Shown here piece by piece: positions 1 to 5,375 of a stretch of DNA of 12,037 nt; within the stretch, counting starts at the first letter, position 1, and each line of letters opens with the position of its first letter. The notes beneath the pieces were generated by a model. It made no database searches. It was not told the DNA's origin and worked only from the letters and a program-made list of their open reading frames with translations. Source of the DNA: a bacterium (GTDB taxonomy: Bacteria > Patescibacteriota > Minisyncoccia > UBA6257 > 1-14-0-10-44-23). Both the position numbers and the translations under genes were made by a program. Location: NCBI GenBank assembly GCA_030699515.1, contig JAUYME010000073.1:1-12037 (forward strand), written 5' to 3'.

Positions 1-1
1 G

Positions 2-175
2 GATAGCACCGGAACCGGCCTTGGCCTTTACATCGCCAAAAACATTGTGCGCCAGCACGGAGGCCAAATTTGGCTGGAATCTGTGTTTGGCCGCGGCTCC
101 ACCTTCCACTTTACTCTACCAACAGACGAAAGCCTTATCCCGCAGCGCGAAGTAGGCAATTTCGGACAGGAGTAG
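2..175 (+). CDS. Sensor histidine kinase, C-terminal end (partial)
   Basis: This is the tail of an open frame entering from the left edge and stopping at TAG 173-175; 57 residues are visible. It opens with DSTGTGLGLYIAKNIVRQHGG, which is the G2 box of the HATPase_c ATP-binding domain, followed by IWLES...GRGSTFHFTLP, the usual last two strands of that domain. Families with this ending are membrane or soluble sensor kinases that autophosphorylate a histidine and pass the phosphate to a response regulator. The sensor part, the H box and the N and G1 boxes lie outside the window, so the stimulus is unknown. About 16 poorly conserved residues follow the domain. No response regulator is seen downstream; it may lie upstream. 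Confidence 0.93.
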   Translation, partial: DSTGTGLGLYIAKNIVRQHGGQIWLESVFGRGSTFHFTLPTDESLIPQREVGNFGQE

Positions 176-183
176 CACTCAGC

Positions 184-272
184 CTTTACTTTTAAATACC
201 AGAATAATTTTCTGGCTGAAAATTTTCTTCACGCTCGGCTCGTCAGCCTGCGCGACGTATTTAAAAGCAAAG
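184..272. repeat. Long inverted repeat enclosing a branched structure
   Basis: The arms 184-199 and 257-272 are complementary at 15 of 16 positions (one A/C mismatch, 188/268). Between them lie a 5-bp hairpin (200-204 with 210-214, loop TAATT) and a second pairing, GCTGA 215-219 with TCAGC 243-247. Together they could fold as a stem with two inner helices. AAAAGC at 263-268, inside the right arm, can instead pair with GCTTTT 278-283, which is followed by Ts, so two exclusive folds are possible. The repeat begins 8 bases after the kinase stop codon. It may be a 3' end structure, an untranslated RNA element or a decayed mobile repeat; the sequence does not decide between these. Confidence 0.55.
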
Positions 273-321
273 TCCTCGCTTTTTCTAGCCTGGCGCTTGG
301 TAGCAAGCTAAAGTTTGTAAA

Positions 322-367
322 GAAAGAATTATGTAATATATTACGGAATATATTATATAATTCTTTT
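322..367. terminator. A/T-rich 20-bp hairpin with tetraloop
   Basis: Positions 323-342 and 347-366 pair over 20 bp with one G-U wobble (333) around the loop ACGG; the outer pair 322/367 is also G-U. A short GCTTG/CAAGC hairpin (295-308, loop GTAG) lies just upstream. The stem is almost pure A/T and is followed by TCTTTTCCC-type sequence, so it could end transcription of the kinase gene on the + strand, although it lacks the GC-rich core of a typical terminator. It could equally be one of the palindromic repeats that fill this gap. Confidence 0.5.
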
Positions 368-379
368 CCCAATCAGACA

Positions 380-436
380 TTAACCTAGCATCCATAAGGC
401 TTTTTAGCCCTTTATGGTGCTTAACTACCTAGTTAA
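380..436. repeat. Nested inverted repeat
   Basis: The outer arms are TTAA-C-CTAG (380-388) and CTAGTTAA (429-436). The inner hairpin pairs CCATAA 392-397 with TTATGG 412-417 and GGCT 398-401 with AGCC 406-409, around a TTTT loop and with a two-base bulge (410-411). It lies between two longer palindromes in the 366-base gap before mutM. No function is assigned; it could be part of a structured leader or a decayed repeat unit. Confidence 0.4.
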
Positions 437-451
437 CCACCTACCACACCA

Positions 452-502
452 CTCCCCACAATCACACTGTGCCGCGGCACAGTGCGATTGTGGGGAGCTT
501 TA
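452..502 (+). terminator. 46-bp near-perfect palindrome followed by T-rich tract
   Basis: Bases 452-474 and 475-497 are reverse complements of each other with one mismatch (463/486), giving a 23-bp stem with the centre CCGCGG and almost no loop. CTTTATTTTTCTT follows, so on the + strand it resembles an intrinsic terminator with an unusually long GC-rich stem. It separates the kinase end from mutM. The length and near-zero loop are more than a terminator needs, so a palindromic repeat element reused as a terminator is an alternative. Confidence 0.6.
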
Positions 503-511
503 TTTTTCTTG

Positions 512-532
512 CTATAACCTATAACCTATAAA
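512..532 (+). repeat. Three tandem heptads CTATAAC directly before mutM
   Basis: CTATAAC, CTATAAC and CTATAAA follow each other without gaps at 512-518, 519-525 and 526-532, then CTAG, and the mutM ATG lies at 542. Each unit contains a TATAAN core that resembles a -10 box; the last one (TATAAA, 527-532) ends 9 bases before the ATG. No clear -35 was found at the right distance and no Shine-Dalgarno sequence is present. A related AACCTATAAGCTAG string precedes holA. Confidence 0.6.
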
Positions 533-541
533 CTAGCTTGT

Positions 542-1579
542 ATGCCTGAATTACCCGAGGTTCAAACCGTTGTAAACGACCTCAATAAAAAAATTAAAGG
601 AAAGATTGTAAGTGACGTTTGGACAGACGCGCCAAAGCTTATTAAAGATCATCTAAAACCCGGTTTGCGCCTTAGCGACCACGAACTTCCAAAAGCAAAA
701 AGAAATTTCCTCAAATTTAAAAAAGATTTAATTGGCGAAAAAGTAAAAGAGGCAGAGCGTAAAGGAAAGAACATTCTAATCCATTTTCAAAGCGGCAAAA
801 CGCTTTTGGTACATCAGAAAATGACAGGGCATTTATTGTTTGGCAAATGGGAGATTGCCAAACAACAAGTAGCAAGTAGTAAGAAGCAATTAGTAAGCAA
901 AAAGCAGGCACCAGAAAGGGCAATACCAATTTGGCCGAAAGAAGTTGTTAATGACCCTTACAACGGCTTTATTCATTTAATTATTACTTTTATAGACGGA
1001 AAGCAGTTGGCCCTTTCCGATATGCGAAAGTTTGCCAAAGCCATTCTTGCCAAAAAAGAAGACATTTTAAAATTACCCGACATCCAAGGCCTTGGTCCGG
1101 ACGCATTAAGCTCAAAACTTACATTTAAAAAATTTAAAACAATAATTTCAAAATCCGGGCCAACCATTAAACAGGCACTTCTAAGGCCGGAACTAATTGC
1201 CGGCATTGGCAATATCTATGCCGACGAAAGTTTATGGAAAGCTCAAATTCACCCTCGCCAAAACCCCAAAGAATTAAGCGATAAAGAATTAAAAAGACTT
1301 TATAGCGCAATTCGCTCAATTCTAAAGAAAGCCATTAAATTAAGGGGCTCTTCCATTAGTGATTTCCGCGACACAGCCGGCAAAGAAGGCCGCTACGGAG
1401 ATGTCCGGCTTGTTTATCAAAGAGAAAAAAAGAACTGTCAACGTTGCCAAAACCCTATAAAACGCATTAGACTAGGGGGGAGGTCAGCGCACTTTTGCCT
1501 TGCCTGCCAAAGCGTCAAAGAAGGGAGGATGTATTCACCAAAATCTTCCAAAAAAATAAATAGAGCAAGAAGCCTGTGA
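542..1579 (+). CDS. mutM: Formamidopyrimidine-DNA glycosylase (Fpg/MutM)
   Basis: MutM is a bifunctional DNA glycosylase/AP lyase that removes 8-oxoguanine and formamidopyrimidines. The start is fixed by MPELPEV: the mature protein needs Pro as its N-terminal nucleophile, followed by Glu. Further hallmarks are the conserved lysine in RKGKNILIHF (K76), a MTGHLL strand, GIGNIYADESLW in the H2TH region, and a C-terminal zinc finger C-x2-C...GGRSAHFCLAC containing the DNA-contacting Arg. At 345 residues it is longer than the usual 270-280. The extra length is around residues 40-65, a loop at about 102-140 that contains a 14-residue stretch encoded by heptad repeats (866-907), and a basic tail of about 22 residues after the zinc finger. 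It ends in TGA, the only complete gene here that does. No Shine-Dalgarno is seen. pyrG begins 57 bases downstream. Confidence 0.96.
   Translation: MPELPEVQTVVNDLNKKIKGKIVSDVWTDAPKLIKDHLKPGLRLSDHELPKAKRNFLKFKKDLIGEKVKEAERKGKNILIHFQSGKTLLVHQKMTGHLLFGKWEIAKQQVASSKKQLVSKKQAPERAIPIWPKEVVNDPYNGFIHLIITFIDGKQLALSDMRKFAKAILAKKEDILKLPDIQGLGPDALSSKLTFKKFKTIISKSGPTIKQALLRPELIAGIGNIYADESLWKAQIHPRQNPKELSDKELKRLYSAIRSILKKAIKLRGSSISDFRDTAGKEGRYGDVRLVYQREKKNCQRCQNPIKRIRLGGRSAHFCLACQSVKEGRMYSPKSSKKINRARSL
866..907 (+). repeat. Six imperfect heptads inside mutM
   Basis: Reading in sevens from 866 gives CAAGTAG, CAAGTAG, TAAGAAG, CAATTAG, TAAGCAA, AAAGCAG: two identical units, then progressively diverged ones. 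The block is exactly 42 bases, so it adds 14 codons (Q109-Q122) without breaking the frame. The residues are Gln, Val, Ser, Lys and Ala and match no conserved MutM segment; they fall in a loop between two strands. Heptad repeats of a different sequence also occur just before mutM. Confidence 0.6.
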
Positions 1580-1612
1580 CGCATTGACGGTTAGGCACGG
1601 TGCGACTTGCCA

Positions 1613-1629
1613 AAAGCCGTTTAGGCTTT
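1613..1629. other. Small hairpin just before pyrG
   Basis: AAAGCC (1613-1618) pairs with GGCTTT (1624-1629) around the loop GTTTA, ending 7 bases before the pyrG ATG. There is no Shine-Dalgarno in the remaining TATAAAAA. It could be a weak mutM terminator lacking a U-tract or a fold near the ribosome entry site. No sign of the reiterative-G control known for Bacillus pyrG is present. Confidence 0.35.
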
Positions 1630-1636
1630 ATAAAAA

Positions 1637-3280
1637 ATGAAAAAGAGCAAGGAAACAAAATATATTTTCGTCGCCGGCGGCGTGATGAGTGGAATCGGTA
1701 AAGGAATCACCGCCTCTTCAGTAGCCAAAATTTTACAGGCTCGCGGTTTTACTGTCAGCGCAATGAAAATTGACCCCTACGTCAATGTAGATGCCGGCAC
1801 CATGAATCCGGTTGAGCATGGAGAAGTCTTTGTCCTCTCCGATGGCCTGGAAACTGACCAAGATCTTGGAAACTACGAACGCTTTTTAGATATCAACCTC
1901 TATTCAGTGGACTATATGACCACTGGAAGCCTCTACCTTTCAATAATTCAAAAAGAAAGAAATCTTGGCTACAAAGGAAAGTGCGTTCAGGTTGTACCAG
2001 AGGTGCCAAACGCAGTTATAGAAAAAATAGAAAAAGCAGCCGCTCATCACAATAGCGACTTTGTTGTAATAGAAATTGGCGGTACGGTAGGAGAGTACGA
2101 AAACATTCTTTTCCTGGAAGCCTACAGAATGTTAAAAAACCGCAGCCCAGAAAACGCTTTGTTTATTCTTGTAAGCTACCTGCCCCTGCAGAAAGACGGT
2201 GAACTAAAAACTAAACCGACCCAAATTGCGGTTAGAAGCGCTTATGCAGTCGGCATTCAGCCGGATATTATTGTTGCACGCGCCGAAGTGCCAATGGACA
2301 AAGTTAGGAAAGAAAAAATTGCTATAAACTGCGGGCTAGAGGAAGCAGACGTTATCTCTGCCCCAAACGTAGAAAACATTTACGAAGTTCCACTTAATTT
2401 CGAAAAAGATGGACTGGGCAATAGAATTTTGGAAAAATTCGGTATGTCCAAACGAGAAGCAAAGCTTAGCAGTTGGAAAATCTTAATCAAGAAAATTGAC
2501 CGTCCTGGCAAAGAAATCGCTATCGGAATTGTTGGTAAGTATTTTGAGGCAGGGGAATTCACCTTAACAGATTCATATATTTCCGTAATTGAAGCCGTAA
2601 AACATGCTTCATACGCAGCCGGGGTTAAGGTTAATATTAAATGGCTAAACAGTGGTGATTTTAGTACAGGAAGTAGGGCATTTAAACAATTAAACGAATG
2701 TGACGGCATAATCGTACCTGGGGGGTTCGGCAGCCGAGGCGTTGATGGCAAGATTAATGTTATTCAGCACTGCCGAGAGAACAAAATTCCATACCTTGGT
2801 CTTTGCTATGGAATGCAACTGGCAGTGGTGGAATTTGCCAGAAACGTAGTTGGCCTAAAAGGAGCCCACACTACCGAGATAAACAAACAATCTCCTTATC
2901 CAGTTATTGCCATAATGGACGAGCAAAGAAAAAAAATTGACAATAAGGATTACGGAGGAACAATGCGTCTTGGCGACTACAAAGCCAAACTTAAGAGCGG
3001 GACAAAAATCCAAAAGCTTTACAAAAAATCATCAGTTGTAGAACGCCACCGCCACCGCTACGAGGTAAACCCGGAATATATTAGCGAAATAGAAAGCAAA
3101 GGGCTTATCTTTTCCGGCAGCTCCCCAAACGGAAAACTTATGGAATTTATTGAGTTTCCGGAAAAAATGCACCCCTATTTTGTTGGCACTCAAGCCCACC
3201 CGGAATTTCTAAGCCGCCCGCTAAAGCCCCATCCATTGTTCTTGGGCCTGATCCAAGCAGCAACCAAGCGGAAGAAATAA
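1637..3280 (+). CDS. pyrG: CTP synthase, glutamine-hydrolysing
   Basis: PyrG makes CTP from UTP, ATP and glutamine in the cytoplasm, the last step of de novo pyrimidine nucleotide synthesis. At 547 residues it has full family length. The N-terminal synthetase half shows the P-loop region GGVMSGIGKGITASS (canonical families read GGVVSSLGKG, so a slight variant), DPYVNVDAGTMNPVEHGEVF and GLETDQDLGNYERF. The C-terminal class I glutamine amidotransferase has GGFGSRG, the nucleophile in LGLCYGMQ (C390), and AHPEF with H521 and E523 completing the triad. The start at 1637 keeps the whole first strand and is the only suitable ATG. It follows mutM at 57 bases and may be cotranscribed with it; a terminator follows the stop at 26 bases. 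Confidence 0.97.
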   Translation: MKKSKETKYIFVAGGVMSGIGKGITASSVAKILQARGFTVSAMKIDPYVNVDAGTMNPVEHGEVFVLSDGLETDQDLGNYERFLDINLYSVDYMTTGSLYLSIIQKERNLGYKGKCVQVVPEVPNAVIEKIEKAAAHHNSDFVVIEIGGTVGEYENILFLEAYRMLKNRSPENALFILVSYLPLQKDGELKTKPTQIAVRSAYAVGIQPDIIVARAEVPMDKVRKEKIAINCGLEEADVISAPNVENIYEVPLNFEKDGLGNRILEKFGMSKREAKLSSWKILIKKIDRPGKEIAIGIVGKYFEAGEFTLTDSYISVIEAVKHASYAAGVKVNIKWLNSGDFSTGSRAFKQLNECDGIIVPGGFGSRGVDGKINVIQHCRENKIPYLGLCYGMQLAVVEFARNVVGLKGAHTTEINKQSPYPVIAIMDEQRKKIDNKDYGGTMRLGDYKAKLKSGTKIQKLYKKSSVVERHRHRYEVNPEYISEIESKGLIFSGSSPNGKLMEFIEFPEKMHPYFVGTQAHPEFLSRPLKPHPLFLGLIQAATKRKK

Positions 3281-3306
3281 TCAATAATCAAGCACCAAAT
3301 TCCAAA

Positions 3307-3336
3307 AAAGCCCTATTTATGGGGCTTTCCTTTTCC
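3307..3336 (+). terminator. Intrinsic terminator after pyrG
   Basis: AAAGCCC (3307-3313) pairs with GGGCTTT (3322-3328) around the 8-base loop TATTTATG, followed by CCTTTTCC. It lies 26 bases after the pyrG stop and separates pyrG from holA. The A-run before the stem would also give some activity on the other strand. Confidence 0.8.
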
Positions 3337-3352
3337 TACTATAGGCCACTTG

Positions 3353-3372
3353 CCCTGAGCCTTGTCGAAGGG
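3353..3372. repeat. Short quasi-palindromic repeat-like unit (CCCTGAG...GAAGGG)
   Basis: CCCT and AGGG close a 20-base unit whose inner part CCTTGTCGAAGG can form a 4-bp hairpin with a GTCG loop. From memory it closely resembles the CCCTTCGACAAG(G)CTCAGGG type of short repeat seen in many bacterial genomes, read on the opposite strand. Only one copy is present here, so repeat status cannot be shown from the window. It lies between the pyrG terminator and holA and contributes the -35-like TTGTCG noted separately. Confidence 0.45.
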
Positions 3373-3390
3373 TAACCTAAAACCTATAAG
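3362..3390 (+). promoter_or_regulatory. Candidate holA promoter, near-leaderless
   Basis: TTGTCG (3362-3367, 4 of 6 to TTGACA) and TATAAG (3385-3390, 5 of 6 to TATAAT) are separated by 17 bases. The -10-like box ends only 5 bases before the holA ATG at 3396, so transcription would begin at or next to the start codon. No Shine-Dalgarno is present, which agrees with a leaderless message. It is predicted from spacing alone. Confidence 0.45.
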
Positions 3391-3395
3391 CTAGT

Positions 3396-4154
3396 ATGTT
3401 AATTTATTTACATGGTCCCGACAGCTACAGGCGCTTAAAAAAGCAAAAAGAAATCAGCGCTCAATTTAAGGATAAAAACCAAAGCGCCAATGTGGCCAAC
3501 TTTGACCTTTTCTTAAAAGAAGAGGAAGAAAAATTTGAAAGCTTTTTGCAAAGCAGCGGCCTTTTTAGCACAAAAAAACTGGCCTTAATCTCAAATCTGG
3601 AAAAAGCTTCTACTCAAACAATCAAACTGCTTAAAAGCCTAAGTGAAGATAAAAACACCACCGTCATAGCCATTTCCGAAAAAAAACTTCCCGCAAAGTT
3701 CGCCTTTCTTTCAAAAAAACCAAACGCTTCTCAAGAATTTAAAAACCTAGAAGGAGCTTCGCTACAAAAGTTTCTGGAAGAAGAAGCCAAAGAAAGAAAA
3801 TACGCGCTAAATAGCGAAGAAGCAGGGGAGCTAATTGCCCTTTACGGTTCTGACCTTTGGGAAATATCAAACGAAATAGAAAAACGCGTCCTTGGTTCAA
3901 AAGAAATAGAGAAAAAAACTGCCAAGCTGGATTTCTTTCCGGCCGTTAATGCTCTGCGAGGGCAAATGCCGCTAGGGGAGAAGCTGGGAATCCTAAACCA
4001 AATTTTAAAAAACGAAGAACCGGCCGCAGTTTTTAACCTTATCGCCGCCCTTTCCAGCCCGGACAAAAAGCCAACAATGGCCAACTACGACATCGCAATC
4101 AAGAGTGGAAAGCTAGACTACCCCGAAGTGCTCCTAAGTATTGTCTTGAAATAA
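3396..4154 (+). CDS. holA: DNA polymerase III delta subunit, short form
   Basis: HolA is the clamp-loader subunit that opens the beta sliding clamp. The N-terminus MLIYLHGPDSYRRLKKQKEI is the family's usual opening (Y-L-x-G-x-D-x-Y/F-R), and a helical middle part (EEAGELIALYGSDLWEISNEIEKR) matches the region that normally reads L...G.DL..L..EIEKL. At 252 residues it is well below the usual 320-340. The lost length is mostly in the C-terminal collar domain, where FNLIAAL runs almost directly to MANYDIAIKSGKLD...VLLSIVLK. Its convergent neighbour is rpsT, and holA next to rpsT is a common bacterial pairing, which supports the call. The stop codon lies in the first bases of the shared terminator. 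Confidence 0.85.
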   Translation: MLIYLHGPDSYRRLKKQKEISAQFKDKNQSANVANFDLFLKEEEEKFESFLQSSGLFSTKKLALISNLEKASTQTIKLLKSLSEDKNTTVIAISEKKLPAKFAFLSKKPNASQEFKNLEGASLQKFLEEEAKERKYALNSEEAGELIALYGSDLWEISNEIEKRVLGSKEIEKKTAKLDFFPAVNALRGQMPLGEKLGILNQILKNEEPAAVFNLIAALSSPDKKPTMANYDIAIKSGKLDYPEVLLSIVLK

Positions 4155-4181
4155 AAACTCGTCTATGTGACGAGTTTTTTT
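4153..4181. terminator. Bidirectional terminator shared by holA and rpsT
   Basis: An 11-bp perfect stem pairs 4153-4163 with 4169-4179 around the loop TATGT. It has five As at the left base and seven Ts (4175-4181) at the right, so it works as an intrinsic terminator for holA (+) and as a weaker one for rpsT (-). The two stop codons are 4152-4154 (holA) and 4163-4165 (rpsT, TAG read on -), so both lie in the element. The last residues of S20 are encoded by the right arm. Confidence 0.9.
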
Positions 4182-4417
4182 GATAGCCTACTTTTTAATC
4201 TCGCTGCCTTATTCCTTGCAATTAAATTGTTCTTTGCGGCTTTATCCAGTTTGGAAAAAATATCAGAAATCATCTCGCCCGCTTTTGCCTTGTCTGAATC
4301 CAGCGCTTTTTTAAAAGCCTTAATGGTCTCCTTTAGCTCTTTTTTCTTAGTCAAATTAACAGCGGCGCGAGCTCTGCTTTGCTTTAAGTCTTTCTTTGCT
4401 GCTTTAATATTTGGCAT
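4163..4417 (-). CDS. rpsT: 30S ribosomal protein S20
   Basis: S20 binds 16S rRNA early in small-subunit assembly. The 84-residue, very basic helical protein begins MPNIKAAKKDLKQS and ends with NKAARLKSRLSKKL, matching the family at both ends and in length. It has ATG at 4415-4417 and TAG at 4163-4165. It converges on holA with an 8-base gap between stop codons, and its last five codons (KKLVT) lie inside the terminator stem. The start is preceded by AACTAAAAG with no clear Shine-Dalgarno. A + strand open frame across the same bases is an antisense shadow. Confidence 0.95.
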   Translation of the reverse strand: MPNIKAAKKDLKQSRARAAVNLTKKKELKETIKAFKKALDSDKAKAGEMISDIFSKLDKAAKNNLIARNKAARLKSRLSKKLVT

Positions 4418-4431
4418 CTTTTAGTTCAACG

Positions 4432-4460
4432 ATATTACAATAGGGAACCCAAAAACGCAA
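4432..4460 (-). promoter_or_regulatory. Candidate rpsT promoter
   Basis: Read on the minus strand, TTGCGT (4455-4460) and TAATAT (4432-4437) are separated by 17 bases. The predicted transcription start near 4425 leaves a leader of about 8 bases before the ATG at 4417. The match is good (4 of 6 and 4-5 of 6) but rests on sequence alone. Confidence 0.5.
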
Positions 4461-4545
4461 CCCTCTTGCTACTATTCACTACAACCCATGATCTATAAAC
4501 TTTCCTATTTGAATTTAACTTGTCCTTTCTAAGAAAGAATAAAAA

Positions 4546-4592
4546 CCAAGGCCACTCTTGGAGGTCGGATCTCCTTTAGAGAGCCGACCTCC
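4546..4592. promoter_or_regulatory. Strong hairpin with overlapping alternative stem in rpsT-ruvA gap
   Basis: GGAGGTCGG (4560-4568) pairs perfectly with CCGACCTCC (4584-4592). Above it, after an A/G mismatch, TCTC (4570-4573) pairs with GAGA (4579-4582) around the loop CTTTA. An upstream hairpin CCAAG (4546-4550) with CTTGG (4557-4561) shares two G bases with the large stem, so the two cannot both close fully. A T-run (TATTTTTTG) begins 12 bases downstream, which is distant for a terminator. A third small stem, TGCCT/AGGCA (4610-4624), follows. It lies upstream of the predicted rpsT promoter and about 200 bases before ruvA. It may be a leader structure or a palindromic repeat. Confidence 0.5.
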
Positions 4593-4629
4593 CCCATACC
4601 CCTATTTTTTGCCTTCCTTAGGCATTCTT

Positions 4630-4787
4630 TTGGAAATTGGAGCAATTGGTGTAACTTGGAAATTATCTTACCCCCTACACCCTCTCTTTCGTAATTGTCT
4701 AGCAGCCCACTTTCTAGTACTCTAACAATGACAGCCTCCTGTTTGGCGTCTAATGTCTACCCTCTAATAGTCTAACTGTCTAACAAA
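4630..4787 (+). repeat. Low-complexity TCTA-rich leader before ruvA
   Basis: The direct repeat TTGGAAATT occurs at 4630-4638 and 4656-4664. From about 4690 to 4787 the tetramer TCTA occurs eight times, in units such as GTCTAAT, GTCTACC, CTCTAAT, GTCTAAC spaced mostly 7-8 bases apart, ending three bases before the ruvA ATG. No coding frame, Shine-Dalgarno or clear promoter was found in this stretch. It resembles a decayed heptad/octad tandem repeat, comparable with the heptads before mutM. The rest of the 4418-4787 gap holds the hairpin and the rpsT promoter listed separately. Confidence 0.5.
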
Positions 4788-5375
4788 ATGATTTACACCG
4801 TAGCCGGAGAACTGGTTAAAAAAACATCCGAATTTGCCGTAATTAACGTAGGCGGAATCGGCTTTCAGGTGGCAATGCCGGAAAGTTCGCTGCAGAAATT
4901 GCCAAAACTGAAAAACAAAGTTCAAGTTTTTACTTATTTGCACGTTCGGGAAAACTCCCTTGAACTGTTTGGCTTTACCAGCGAAGAAGAACTTGAGCTT
5001 TTTGAAGCCCTAATTAGCGTTAACGGAGTCGGGCCAAAAACCGGCTTAAATATTATGAGTGTGGCAAATTACAAGTCTCTTGTTGCCGCTATAAACGAAG
5101 GCAAAAGCGAACTTATCTCTAAAGCCAGCGGAGTTGGCAAAAAAACCGCCCAGCGCATTGCCATAGAGCTAAAAGGCAAGCTTGGGGTAGAGGATGGGGC
5201 CAGAACCGTCAGCCTGCTTGAGTCGGACATGGATCTTGTGGAAACACTGGTAAGCCTTGGCTACAGCAAAAATGATGCCAGAGAAGTTATCTCTAAAATT
5301 GATCCCAAAATCACCAGCTTTAACGAGCGCCTAAAGGAAGCACTAAAGAGTGCAAACAAAAAAGCATTAAGGTAA
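4788..5375 (+). CDS. ruvA: Holliday junction branch-migration protein RuvA
   Basis: RuvA binds Holliday junctions as a tetramer and loads the RuvB motor during recombinational repair. The 195 residues cover all three family domains. The N-terminal OB fold is MIYTVAGELVKK...VGGIGFQVAMP...TYLHVRENSLELFGF. Two helix-hairpin-helix motifs follow, LISVNGVGPKTGLNIM (about 78-92) and ISKASGVGKKTAQRIAIELKGKL (about 110-132). The small C-terminal domain that contacts RuvB is ETLVSLGYSKNDAREVISKI. The length is normal. Neither ruvB nor ruvC is adjacent. There is no Shine-Dalgarno; ACAAA precedes the ATG. Its stop overlaps the next gene's start by one base (TAATG), so the two are translated from one message. 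Confidence 0.96.
   Translation: MIYTVAGELVKKTSEFAVINVGGIGFQVAMPESSLQKLPKLKNKVQVFTYLHVRENSLELFGFTSEEELELFEALISVNGVGPKTGLNIMSVANYKSLVAAINEGKSELISKASGVGKKTAQRIAIELKGKLGVEDGARTVSLLESDMDLVETLVSLGYSKNDAREVISKIDPKITSFNERLKEALKSANKKALR

Noticed and set aside
176..541. tRNA or known riboswitch in the structured gap
   Set aside because: No cloverleaf, T-loop GTTC or recognisable riboswitch core could be traced in either strand.
542..1579. Possible UGA recoding (SR1/Gracilibacteria code) because mutM ends in TGA
   Set aside because: All other genes end in TAA or TAG and none needs an in-frame UGA; reading through adds only a few residues before TAG and no conserved sequence.
1607..1634. TTGCCA-16-TATAAA promoter before pyrG
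   Set aside because: The boxes match well, but the predicted start of transcription would lie inside or after the pyrG ATG at 1637, and no later start keeps the P-loop domain intact; the spacer is a hairpin.
2380..2751. 123-residue minus-strand frame inside pyrG
   Set aside because: It lies fully within a complete, conserved CTP synthase and shows no family signature.
4167..4424. 85-residue + strand frame opposite rpsT
   Set aside because: It is hydrophobic only because it is antisense to Lys/Ala-rich S20 codons; rpsT is unambiguous on the minus strand.
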